A stretch of 64,000 nucleotides of DNA, taken from contig NZ_JADJCO010000002.1 of the NCBI RefSeq assembly GCF_016703145.1, positions 124,001 through 188,000 of the forward strand. The letters run 5' to 3'. Below, in pieces: positions 8,260 to 15,998 of the stretch (its first letter is position 1; the number at the start of each line of letters is the position of its first letter). The notes beneath the pieces are model-generated. The model ran no database searches. It was given only the letters and a program-made list of their open reading frames with translations, and was not told where the DNA came from. The stretch is from Ottowia sp. (GTDB taxonomy: Bacteria; Pseudomonadota; Gammaproteobacteria; Burkholderiales; Burkholderiaceae_C). Position numbers and translations under genes: made by a program.

Positions 8260-9006
8260 TCAGGTGGCCGGTGTTCGCGCGGCCCGCGCCTGCTGCAGGC
8301 TGCGCCTCACCTCGTCCAGCGGGATGCCGTACATCTCGGCGAATTCGGGCTCGCCGCGCCCGCTGGCCTCGAAGGCGCGCAGCAGCGCCTCGCGCTTGGC
8401 GGCCTGCGCGGCCAGGGTGATGAGCGCTTCATCGACCACGGCATTGGCGCTGGCGTCGCGCGAGCGCACCCGCGCCGCGTAGTCGTGGTGCGGCAGGCCC
8501 GACGCCTCGATGGCGCGGGCGACGCGCGCCACCAGTTGCGCGTTCAGCCCGGCTTGCGCGTCGGCGGGGGTGCGCGGGTGGCGGCGGCGGTGCAGTTCCA
8601 GGATGGCGTGGTGCACGTGCTCGGGCGCCACCGGCGCCACGGCGTTGCCGTCGAGATCGTGGCGCGGGTGGCCGGCGGCCACGCTCTCCAGGTAGCGGGT
8701 GGAGCGGGCGTGCTGGCCCATCGCCAGCTTCAGCTCCTCGGGCGAGAAGTCCTCGGGGTGTCGCGCCAGCAGGTCCTCGTAGACGCCCAGCTTGAGCGGC
8801 ACGAAGCGGGCGCCGAAGAGCCGGGGGTAGAGCGCGAACAGGCGCTCCAGCACCGGGCTGGGTTTGCGCGGCGGGCGCGCGCCGGGTTGGGGCGGCGGGG
8901 CAACCCGTGCGTCGGGGCTCGTTTTGGCGCCGCCGCGGCGGCGCCGGCGTGGGGCGGCGGGCGGCCGCGCATCGGTGGCGGTGTTGGGTTGGGTGGTATC
9001 GGTCAT
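8260..9006 (-). CDS. proQ: ProQ/FinO-domain RNA chaperone
   Basis: The 248-residue protein carries one ProQ/FinO domain at about residues 45-135, with LFALYPRLFGARFVPLKLG, a YEDLLARHPED segment and a GQHARSTRYLESVAAG block. These are typical of proteins that bind structured small RNAs and mRNA 3' ends. The N-terminus is low complexity and rich in Pro, Arg and Ala (disordered). The C-terminal tail near 180-245 is helical and charged. Such proteins act in post-transcriptional control. The gene name is given by domain; true ProQ orthology was not tested. The start is ATG 9006. Confidence 0.85.
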   Translation of the reverse strand: MTDTTQPNTATDARPPAAPRRRRRGGAKTSPDARVAPPPQPGARPPRKPSPVLERLFALYPRLFGARFVPLKLGVYEDLLARHPEDFSPEELKLAMGQHARSTRYLESVAAGHPRHDLDGNAVAPVAPEHVHHAILELHRRRHPRTPADAQAGLNAQLVARVARAIEASGLPHHDYAARVRSRDASANAVVDEALITLAAQAAKREALLRAFEASGRGEPEFAEMYGIPLDEVRRSLQQARAARTPAT

Positions 9007-9042
9007 GTGCGATGTTGACTTGTCTGCGCTGGAAAAAGGGGT

Positions 9043-10758
9043 TCAGTGGCCCAGCAAGCTCTGCGCCACGGCTTCGCCCACCTTGATGCCGTCGATGCCG
9101 GCCGAGAGGATGCCGCCGGCGTAGCCCGCGCCCTCGCCGGCGGGGTACAGGCCGCGCACGTTCAGGCTCTGCAGGTCCTCGCCGCGCTGGATGTGGACGG
9201 GCGAGGAGGTGCGCGTCTCCACGCCGGTCATCATGGCGTCGGGCAGGTCGTAGCCCCGGAGCTTGCGGCCGAAGGCGGGAATGGCTTCGCGCAGGGCGGC
9301 GGTGGCCCAGGCGGGCAGGGCGGCGTGCAGGTCGGCGGGGGTCACGCCGGGCTGGTAGGAGGGGATGACCTCGCCCAGCGCGGTGGATGGGCGCTGGGCC
9401 AGGAAGTCCTGCACGCGCTGCGCCGGCGCGCGGTAGCCACCGCCGCCCAGCGCGTAGGCGCCGGCTTCCAACTGCCGCTGCAGCACGATGCCGCCCAGCG
9501 GGTGCGCGGCGCCGCCTTGCAGCGACTCGGCGCCGTGGGTGGCGCCCAGCATGGCTTCGAAGGCGGCGGCGTCGCGTGGGAAGTCGGCCGGGGTGATGCC
9601 CACCACCAGGCCGGCGTTGGCGTTGCGCTCGTTGCGCGAATACTGGCTCATGCCGTTGGTGACCACGCGGCCGGGCTCGCTGGTGGCGGCCACCACGGTG
9701 CCGCCGGGGCACATGCAGAAGCTGTACACCGTGCGCCCGCCGCCAGCGTGGTGCGTCAGCCGGTATTCGGCCGCGCCCAGCAGCGGGTGGCCGGCGTGGC
9801 GACCCCAGCGGGCGCGGTCGATCAGCCCCTGCGGGTGCTCGATGCGCACGCCGATGGAAAACGGCTTGGCCTGCATCGCCACGCCGCGCGCGTGCAACAG
9901 GGCGAAGGCGTCGCGCGCGCTGTGGCCCAGCGCCAGCACAGCGTGGCGGGCGGGCAACTCGCGCACCTCGCCGTTCTGAAGGTTTTCGACCTTCAGCCCG
10001 CGCAGGACTTGCGCCTCTTGCTCCTGTTCTAATAGCAAATCGATCGCGCGGTGCTGGAAGCGGACCTCGCCGCCCAGGGCAATGATCTGCGCGCGCAGGT
10101 TCTCCACCACCTTCACCAGCTTGAAGGTGCCGACGTGCGGGTGCGCGACCCAGAGGATGTCCTCCGGCGCGCCGGCCTGGGCGAACTCGGCCATCACCTT
10201 GCGGCCCAGGTGGCGCGGGTCGCGCACCTGGCTGTAGAGCTTGCCGTCGGAGAACAAGCCCGCGCCGCCCTCGCCGAACTGCACGTTGCTCTCCGGGTCG
10301 AGCTGGCCGCGCCGCCACAGGCCCCAGGTGTCCTGCGTGCGCTCGCGCACCGGCTTGCCGCGCTCCAGCACGATGGGCTTCAGGCCCATCTGCGCCAGCA
10401 CCAGGGCGGCGAAGATGCCGCAGGGGCCGAAGCCCACCACCACCGGCCGCTCGCCCTGCCAGCCGGCGGGCGCTGCCACGGGCGGGCGCCAGGCCAGGTC
10501 GGGCGTGGGCTGCACGTGCGGGTCGTCCCCGAAGCGCGCCAGCAGCGCGGTGGCGGCGCCGGGGTCGGCCAGTTCGACGTCCACGATGTACACGGCCAGC
10601 AGCTCGGCCTTGCGCGCGTCAAAGCTGCGCTTGAAGACGGCGAGGCGCGCGATGGCGCCTTCGGGCAGCCCCAGCCTGTGCGCGGCGGCGGCGGCGAGCG
10701 GCGCCTGCGGGGCGTCGGCCTGCGCCAGCGGCAGGCGGAGTTCGGCGATGCGGATCAT
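9043..10758 (-). CDS. FAD-dependent dehydrogenase-like protein (COG2509 type)
   Basis: The 571-residue flavoprotein has a Rossmann FAD motif VVVGFGPCGIFAA near residues 107-119, then VLERGKPVRERT and NVQFGEGGAGLFSDGKL, both typical of the COG2509 uncharacterised FAD-dehydrogenase family. A C-terminal FAD motif (LYPAGEGAGYAGGI) lies near residue 538. The N-terminal 90 residues form a small extra domain often seen in this family. The substrate is unknown. It is transcribed towards proQ with a 36-bp gap, so the two probably share a transcript. Distinguishing it from HI0933-type relatives would need alignment. Confidence 0.83.
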   Translation of the reverse strand: MIRIAELRLPLAQADAPQAPLAAAAAHRLGLPEGAIARLAVFKRSFDARKAELLAVYIVDVELADPGAATALLARFGDDPHVQPTPDLAWRPPVAAPAGWQGERPVVVGFGPCGIFAALVLAQMGLKPIVLERGKPVRERTQDTWGLWRRGQLDPESNVQFGEGGAGLFSDGKLYSQVRDPRHLGRKVMAEFAQAGAPEDILWVAHPHVGTFKLVKVVENLRAQIIALGGEVRFQHRAIDLLLEQEQEAQVLRGLKVENLQNGEVRELPARHAVLALGHSARDAFALLHARGVAMQAKPFSIGVRIEHPQGLIDRARWGRHAGHPLLGAAEYRLTHHAGGGRTVYSFCMCPGGTVVAATSEPGRVVTNGMSQYSRNERNANAGLVVGITPADFPRDAAAFEAMLGATHGAESLQGGAAHPLGGIVLQRQLEAGAYALGGGGYRAPAQRVQDFLAQRPSTALGEVIPSYQPGVTPADLHAALPAWATAALREAIPAFGRKLRGYDLPDAMMTGVETRTSSPVHIQRGEDLQSLNVRGLYPAGEGAGYAGGILSAGIDGIKVGEAVAQSLLGH

Positions 10759-10999
10759 GGCTTGTGGTCATCAAGCAAAGGGCTGGTGATGATACGCAAG
10801 GCCGGCCCGCGCCCCGCGGCGGGCGGCGCGCTCCCCGCCGATGCGGCAAGTTCGATGTCCCTCAACCGCGCCCCCCGAAAATTAGGGCGATCGTCCTAGT
10901 TTTCAGTGGATTCTGGTTTTCCAGCCCTAGGATTTGTGCGGGAAGATCAACCCATCGCACAACGCGAACCCTCAACTCAATCCACAGGAGAAATTGACC

Positions 11000-11533
11000 A
11001 TGACCACCCAAGCCGTTTCCGCCATCGAGAACCTGGCCAACACCGCCATCCGCACGGTGGAGTCGTACAACACCGCCAACAAGACGCTGGTCGGCGCCTA
11101 CCGCACGGGCGTGCAGCGCCTGCTGAACGGCGCAGCCACGCGCTACGGCGCCTACCTGGAGCAGGCCAAGCTGCCGGTGCTGAACGAGCAGATCCGCACC
11201 CAGCTGATCGACGCGCAGAAGAAGTTCAATGGCTTCCTGATCCAGCGTGCCGAGGCCGACACCAAGAACGTGATCGCCGTCATCGACCGCATCGCCGTGG
11301 CCAGCACCAGCGGCATCGACGCGGCCACCAGCCGCCTCGAGAAGATCGATTCGCCGGCCGCGCAGGCGTTCATCAACGGCGTCAGCAAGCTGCAACTGCC
11401 GATCGCCCAACTGTCCGCCCAGGTGGCTGAGCAGTACGTGGTCGGCGCCAAGCGCGTCGAGGCCCGCGTGAATGGCCAGGAAGAGGTCGCCGCCGAGACC
11501 CGTCCGGCCCGCCGCGCCCGCAAGGCGGACTGA
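11000..11533 (+). CDS. phasin-like granule-associated protein
   Basis: The 177-residue protein lacks a signal peptide. Residues 1-150 are amphipathic helices rich in Ala, Gln and Ile, such as AIENLANTAIRTVESYNTAN. The tail is basic (RPARRARKAD). These traits fit phasins that coat polyhydroxyalkanoate granules. ATG 11000 is preceded by an AGGAG site at 10986-10990. The upstream region has an imperfect palindrome, AGGGCGATCGTCCT at 10884-10897, and TCCTAG/CTAGGA arms at 10894 and 10927. These are possible regulator sites. The next gene encodes another granule-type protein. The call rests on composition and context rather than a signature motif. Confidence 0.6.
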   Translation: MTTQAVSAIENLANTAIRTVESYNTANKTLVGAYRTGVQRLLNGAATRYGAYLEQAKLPVLNEQIRTQLIDAQKKFNGFLIQRAEADTKNVIAVIDRIAVASTSGIDAATSRLEKIDSPAAQAFINGVSKLQLPIAQLSAQVAEQYVVGAKRVEARVNGQEEVAAETRPARRARKAD

Positions 11534-11606
11534 CACGCAGGCGACGCCGCGCCGCGAGGGGGAGCGCCCAGTTCCCCTATCCTCGGCCCCGATGCAGGAG
11601 TCACGC

Positions 11607-12065
11607 ATGGCAAGCAAAGCCGAATCGTCCAGCCCGCCGGCGCGCAAGGCCGCCCGTCCCCGGAAAACCGCGGGCGGCGGCACGCCCGCCAGCGTGTGCG
11701 TCAAGGCGGCCGAGACGCCGGCGGCCCACGCCGCCGAAGAGCTGCTGCGCGCGGGCCTGAAGGCCTTCAAGCTGGACAACCTGATGGGGCTGGTGCCGCC
11801 CAAGAAGTCCGCGCGCGGCGACGCCGGCGTGCCGGGCCTGGGGTTTTCGGGCCTCGAAGGCTTCGGCTTTCGCAAGTTTGAAGACGTGTTCGACCAGCGC
11901 GTGGCCGGTGCCCTGCAGCGCCTGGGCTGGCCGGGCGCGCAAGAAATGCAGGTCCTGCAGGCCGAGATCGAGCGCCTGCGGGCTGAAGTGGACCAGTTGC
12001 GCGCCTCGCGCCGCAAACCGCCGGCGCCGGCGCCCGCCGCGCGCGGCGGGCGGTCGGGACGCTGA
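11607..12065 (+). CDS. probable polyhydroxyalkanoate granule-associated protein (PhaM/phasin-like)
   Basis: The 152-residue protein has a basic low-complexity N-terminus (Lys/Arg/Pro/Ala), a middle segment AAEELLRAGLKAFKLDNLMG, then FEDVFDQRVAGALQRLG and a coiled coil (QAEIERLRAEVDQLRA, near 115-132). The tail is basic and Ala/Pro rich. Basic N- or C-terminal tails with a short coiled coil are seen in granule proteins that tether DNA. AGGAG at 11596-11600 supports ATG 11607. It is followed closely by a TetR regulator. Function is inferred from context. Confidence 0.55.
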   Translation: MASKAESSSPPARKAARPRKTAGGGTPASVCVKAAETPAAHAAEELLRAGLKAFKLDNLMGLVPPKKSARGDAGVPGLGFSGLEGFGFRKFEDVFDQRVAGALQRLGWPGAQEMQVLQAEIERLRAEVDQLRASRRKPPAPAPAARGGRSGR

Positions 12066-12094
12066 ATCGATGACCCGGGTTCAGGCGCACCAAC

Positions 12095-12721
12095 GTGGCC
12101 GGCTCCACCCGCGAACGCATCCTGCAGACCTGCCTGGCGTTGTTCAATGCACACGGGCTGCCGGCGGTGTCCACGCACAAGATCGCGGCCGAACTGGGCA
12201 TGAGCCCGGGCAATCTGCACTACCACTTCAAGACCAAGGAGCAGATCGTCACCTGGCTGTTCCGGCGTTTCGAGCAGAAGCTGGAGGCGCTCAACAGCTC
12301 GACCGCGGGCATCGCCGCCGTGGACGACCTGTGGCTGGCGCTGCATCTGCGCTTCGAGGTCATCGGCGAGTACCGCTTCGTGTACCGCGACATGGCCTTC
12401 CTGTCGAGCGAGTACCCGGCCCTGGGCCAGCGGGCGCAGGCCCTGACCGCGCTCGAACTGGTGGCCGCGCAGTCGCTGTTCGAGGGCCTGGCGGCCGCGG
12501 GCGTGGTGCAGGCCAGCGCCGAGCAGGCGCGCATCCTGGCGCTGCAGATGGTGTTCACCACCACCTGCTGGCTGTCGTTCGAGCGACTGATCCCGGGCCG
12601 CGACGGGCGTGACACCGACCCCGGGCTGGCGGCTTTCTACGCGCTGACCCTGATTTCTCCCTATGTGTCCAGCGAATCGAGGGCATATCTGGACTACCTG
12701 AAGAGCAAGTATCTGGGATGA
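12095..12721 (+). CDS. TetR/AcrR-family transcriptional regulator
   Basis: The 208-residue repressor-type protein starts at GTG 12095. An N-terminal TetR helix-turn-helix spans residues 4-50: STRERILQTCLALFNAHG, then STHKIAAELGMSPGNLHYHF. The rest is all-helical and forms the ligand/dimer domain, with a TetR_C-like CWLSFERLIPG near 170. The position between granule-protein genes and an alpha/beta hydrolase suggests control of storage-polymer or lipid genes. The ligand is unknown. Confidence 0.87.
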   Translation: MAGSTRERILQTCLALFNAHGLPAVSTHKIAAELGMSPGNLHYHFKTKEQIVTWLFRRFEQKLEALNSSTAGIAAVDDLWLALHLRFEVIGEYRFVYRDMAFLSSEYPALGQRAQALTALELVAAQSLFEGLAAAGVVQASAEQARILALQMVFTTTCWLSFERLIPGRDGRDTDPGLAAFYALTLISPYVSSESRAYLDYLKSKYLG

Positions 12722-12770
12722 GCATCCCCGATGGACTCCGTTGCCCTCACCGAGCAAGAAAGGAACTTAC

Positions 12771-13547
12771 ATGACCGCAGTGACTTATGACCAACCGATC
12801 CCGCCGCCGTCGCGGCTGCTGCTGCTGGCCGAAGGCCGCGCGCTCTGGGAAACAGTCGCGGGCCTCACCTTCTGGCCCCTGCTGCAGCGGGCGCCGCGCG
12901 GCGACGGCCATGCCGTGCTGGTGCTGCCGGGGCTGGTGGCCAGCGATGCCTCGACCGGCCTGCTGCGCCGCTACCTCAAGAGCCGCCACTACGACCCGCA
13001 CGGTTGGGGCCAGGGCCGCAACCTGGGGCCGCGGCCGGGCGTCGAGGACCGCATGGTCGACCTGCTGAAGCAACTGGCCGACAAGAGCGGCCGCAAGGTC
13101 AGCATCGTGGGCTGGAGCCTGGGCGGCGTCTACGCGCGCATGCTGGCGTCCACCCACACCGACATGGTGCGCAGCGTCATCACGCTGGGCAGCCCGTTCG
13201 TGGGCAACGGCCACTCCACCAACGCCTGGCGGCTGTATGAGAACGTGAGCGGCAAGAGCGCCGACGACCAGGCGCAATGGAGCTCGGTGCGGCCGACGCC
13301 GCCGGTGCCCACCACGTCGATCTACAGCCGCACCGACGGCGTGGTCGCCTGGCAGTGCAGCCTGGAGCAGAACGGCCCGCGGTCGGAGAACATCGAGGTG
13401 CTGGCCAGCCACATCGGCATGGGCGTGCACCCGGCGGTGCTGTATGCGCTGGCCGACCGCCTGTCGCAGCCCGAAGGCGAGTGGAAGCCCTTCAACCGCG
13501 GCCTGCTGGGCCCACTGGTCTACCCCACGCCGGCGCAGCGCGCCTGA
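12771..13547 (+). CDS. alpha/beta hydrolase (esterase/lipase-like)
   Basis: The 258-residue protein has a nucleophile elbow GWSLGG near residues 114-119 (Ser116). It also has a VLVLPGLVASD oxyanion segment near 44 and an ASHIGMG catalytic-His segment near 216, and the acid probably comes from RTDGVV. No signal peptide is present. It closely resembles another hydrolase in this window (59060-59875) in the GWSLGG, ITLGSP, DGVV and SHIG(M/L)G blocks, so the two are paralogues. An AAAGGA site precedes ATG 12771. Likely substrates are storage lipids or polyesters by context, but this is not shown. Confidence 0.82.
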   Translation: MTAVTYDQPIPPPSRLLLLAEGRALWETVAGLTFWPLLQRAPRGDGHAVLVLPGLVASDASTGLLRRYLKSRHYDPHGWGQGRNLGPRPGVEDRMVDLLKQLADKSGRKVSIVGWSLGGVYARMLASTHTDMVRSVITLGSPFVGNGHSTNAWRLYENVSGKSADDQAQWSSVRPTPPVPTTSIYSRTDGVVAWQCSLEQNGPRSENIEVLASHIGMGVHPAVLYALADRLSQPEGEWKPFNRGLLGPLVYPTPAQRA

Positions 13548-13583
13548 GGCGGGAGCCACGGGCCGCGCCGCGGCCACTGAGCG

Positions 13584-13607
13584 ACGGGCGCCCTCGGGCG
13601 CCCGTTT
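13584..13607. terminator. terminator between hydrolase and cysK
   Basis: ACGGGCGCC and GGCGCCCGT form a 9-bp stem with a CTCG loop followed by TTT. It lies between convergent genes. Confidence 0.65.
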
Positions 13608-13615
13608 CGTTGGCG

Positions 13616-14533
13616 TCAGGCTGGCAGGTAGCCTTCGACCGACAGGTAGCGCTCGCCGGTGTCGTAGTTGAAGCCCAGCACGCGGCTGCCGGCCGGCAGC
13701 TCGGGCAGCTTCTGCGCGATGGCGGCCAGCGTGGCGCCGCTGCTGATGCCCACCAGCAGGCCCTCTTCGCGCGCGCTGCGGCGACCGTACTCGCGCGCCG
13801 CCTCGGCTTCGACCAGGATCACGCCGTCGAGCAGGCTGGTGTCCAGGTTCTTCGGGATGAAGCCGGCGCCGATGCCCTGGATGGGGTGCGGCGCGGGCGC
13901 GCCGCCGCTGATGACGGGCGACTGCGTGGGCTCGACGGCGAACACCTTCAGATTCGGCCACTTCGCCTTCAGCACCCGTGCGCAGCCCGTGAGGTGGCCG
14001 CCGGTGCCGACGCCGGTGATCAGCACGTCCAGCCCGTCGGGGAAGTCGGCCAGGATCTCCTGCGCGGTGGTCTGCTCGTGCACCGCCACGTTGGCGGGGT
14101 TGTCGAACTGCTGCGGGATCCAGGCGCCGGGCGTTTGCGCGGCCAGCTCCTCGGCACGGGCGATGGCGCCCTTCATGCCCTTCTCGCGCGGCGTCAGGTC
14201 GAACGTGGCGCCGTAGGCCAGCATCAGGCGGCGGCGCTCCACGCTCATGCTGTCGGGCATCACCAGGACCAGCTTGTAGCCCTTGACGGCCGCCACCATG
14301 GCCAGTCCGACGCCGGTGTTGCCGCTGGTGGGCTCGATGATGGTGCCGCCGGCCTTCAACTGGCCGCTCTGCTCGGCCGCCTCGATCATGCTGAGGGCGA
14401 TGCGGTCCTTGATCGAGCCGCCGGGGTTGGCGCGCTCGCACTTGATCCACACCTGGGCCTGCGGGCCGAAGAGGCGGTTGATGCGTACCTCGGGGGTGCG
14501 GCCGATGGTGTCGAGGATGTTGTCGGCTTTCAT
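13616..14533 (-). CDS. cysK: cysteine synthase (O-acetylserine sulfhydrylase)
   Basis: The 305-residue PLP enzyme makes cysteine from O-acetylserine and sulfide. The PLP lysine lies in NPGGSIKDR (Lys42), and the substrate loop TSGNTG at 69-74. The phosphate-binding GVGTGGHLTG is near 175, and the C-terminal ISSGATLAA near 260 is typical. I chose ATG 14533 because the family alignment begins KADNILDTIGRTP. Features are closer to CysK than CysM, although separating the isozymes by eye is uncertain. It is transcribed away from rnpB. Confidence 0.92.
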   Translation of the reverse strand: MKADNILDTIGRTPEVRINRLFGPQAQVWIKCERANPGGSIKDRIALSMIEAAEQSGQLKAGGTIIEPTSGNTGVGLAMVAAVKGYKLVLVMPDSMSVERRRLMLAYGATFDLTPREKGMKGAIARAEELAAQTPGAWIPQQFDNPANVAVHEQTTAQEILADFPDGLDVLITGVGTGGHLTGCARVLKAKWPNLKVFAVEPTQSPVISGGAPAPHPIQGIGAGFIPKNLDTSLLDGVILVEAEAAREYGRRSAREEGLLVGISSGATLAAIAQKLPELPAGSRVLGFNYDTGERYLSVEGYLPA

Positions 14534-14593
14534 GGGGTCTCCTGATCGGGTTGGGCAAGTCGGCCATTCTGGCGCAATCGTTCGACCGGAAGT

Positions 14594-14619
14594 GGCATAT
14601 CCATATGCCGGTGGATAAT
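14594..14619 (+). promoter_or_regulatory. rnpB promoter region with a perfect palindrome
   Basis: A GATAAT -10 box at 14614-14619 lies 7 nt before the inferred 5' end of RNase P RNA. Just upstream, at the expected -35 position, is a perfect palindrome GGCATAT-CC-ATATGCC (14594-14609). Confidence 0.55.
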
Positions 14620-14626
14620 CCGCCCC

Positions 14627-14987
14627 GTGAAGCCCGCCAGGCCGCCGCTGGTGCAAGCGTCGAAAGGCCGCACTGGAGGAACGTCCGGACTGCACAGGGC
14701 AGCGTAGGAGGTAACACCTCTCCACCGCAAGGTGAGGATCAGAGCAACAGAGACGAGTCGGCAATGGGGAAACCCGGCGCCGGGTGAAACGGGCAATCTC
14801 TACGCGCAGCAACACCAAGTGAGGCCAGCCACGGGAGCAGGGCGACCTCTCTCGATCTTGTGGCTCCGCGGGACGAGCTGGCGGGTAGGTGGCACCGAGC
14901 CGGGTGGGCGACCCCCGGCCCAGATTGATGGCGGTCACGCCTTGGGCAACCAGGGCGCACAGAATCCGGCGTATCGGCGGGCTTCAC
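14627..14987 (+). ncRNA. rnpB: RNase P RNA (type A)
   Basis: This is the catalytic RNA that trims tRNA 5' leaders. The ends pair as P1: GTGAAGCCCGCC (14627-14638) with GGCGGGCTTCAC (14976-14987). The conserved 5' core GGAGGAACGTCCGGACT is near 14673, and ACAGAATCCGGCGTATCG sits at the 3' side near 14959. The internal CAACACCAAGTGAGGCCAGCC-type block and the about 361-nt length match the bacterial type A structure. No protein gene overlaps it. The ends are placed by P1 pairing and may be off by a few bases. Confidence 0.95.
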
Positions 14988-15062
14988 ACTTTGTTCAATG
15001 CCGGTGGCTATGAAACACCTAGCTGCCGGCTGGCACCCGCAAAGGGTTTTCGGCCTGAAGAA

Positions 15063-15857
15063 TCAAAACTTTTCCCACGGCTGCAGATAGCGCCACTGGC
15101 CTTCGGGCATCTTGGCCAGGGGCACGCGGCCCAGCCGGATGCGGCGCAGCGCCACCACGCGCAGGCCCACCGCCTCGCACATCGAGGGCACTTGCCCCGG
15201 GCGGATGCCCTTGAGCGCGAAGCGCAGGCGGGTCTCGTTCTGCCAACTGACCTTGACCGGCGGCAGCGGCCGGCCGTTGAAGGACAGGCCGTGGCACAGG
15301 CGCGCCAGGCCGCCCTCGGCCATCGTGCCGGCCACTTCCACGATGCATTCCTGCTCCAGCGATTCGATGTCCTCGGCCAGCTTGCGGGCGATGCGCGCGT
15401 CCTGCGTGTACACCACCAGGCCGCTGGCCTCGGTGGGCAGCGGCGTGTGGCACGCCAGCAGCTTGAAGTGGCGCTGCAGCACGCGTATGCCGCTGGCGTC
15501 GTCGGCCACGTGATGGGCCTCGGTCAGCAGCGCCTGCGCCAGGGGCGCGCCCTGGCTGCGGCTGGCGTGGGCGCGCTGCGCGGTGGCGGCGGCGGGTGCG
15601 CCCAGCCCGGCCTCGTGGCCGGCGGGCTTGTTCAGCAGCAGGGTGACCGGGGCCAGGTCCATCAGGCTGGCGTTGGCTTCCAGCACCACGCGCTGGTGCG
15701 GCGCCACGCGCGCGCCGGGCACTTCGATCACGCGGCCGTCCACGCTGACCAGGCCGCCTTCGATGTAGCGCTCGGCCGTGCTGCGTGAGCAGCGCATTTG
15801 ATCGGCGACGCGCTTGGCGAGTCGAACCAGGCCGGGGTGGAGGGTGTCTTCAGTCAT
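15063..15857 (-). CDS. S4-domain RNA-binding protein of the RsuA/RluB/RluF pseudouridine-synthase family, catalytic Asp replaced
   Basis: The 264-residue protein has an N-terminal S4 domain (residues 9-60: RLAKRVADQM, RYIEGGLVSVDG) followed by a pseudouridine-synthase fold (LLLNKPAG near 73-80, KGIRPGQVPSMCEAVG near 220). Family enzymes carry the catalytic Asp in R-L-D-x-x-x-x-G-L. Here the aligned segment is PLPTEASGL (139-147), with Pro141 in place of Asp. It may therefore bind rRNA or tRNA without isomerising uridine. There is also an Ala-rich insert at about 84-104. I chose ATG 15857 over an upstream ATG at 15890 because family sequence begins there. Confidence 0.8.
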   Translation of the reverse strand: MTEDTLHPGLVRLAKRVADQMRCSRSTAERYIEGGLVSVDGRVIEVPGARVAPHQRVVLEANASLMDLAPVTLLLNKPAGHEAGLGAPAAATAQRAHASRSQGAPLAQALLTEAHHVADDASGIRVLQRHFKLLACHTPLPTEASGLVVYTQDARIARKLAEDIESLEQECIVEVAGTMAEGGLARLCHGLSFNGRPLPPVKVSWQNETRLRFALKGIRPGQVPSMCEAVGLRVVALRRIRLGRVPLAKMPEGQWRYLQPWEKF

Positions 15858-15998
15858 GATTGAACCCGTTGGCCAGCATCCAGAAAGCATCGGTTGCCAT
15901 CAAATGCACAGCAAATCAAGTGGGGATTGGCGCCGTCCGGGCTGGCCGCTGGCGCACCCCGCCGGCTGCGCCAGCGCGAAGCGACTCAGGCGGGTGTC

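Noticed and set aside
10016..10045. A TCTAATAGCAAATCG segment inside the FAD-dehydrogenase gene as a family A repeat copy
   Set aside because: Only a few bases of the tail match, and the surrounding core is missing.
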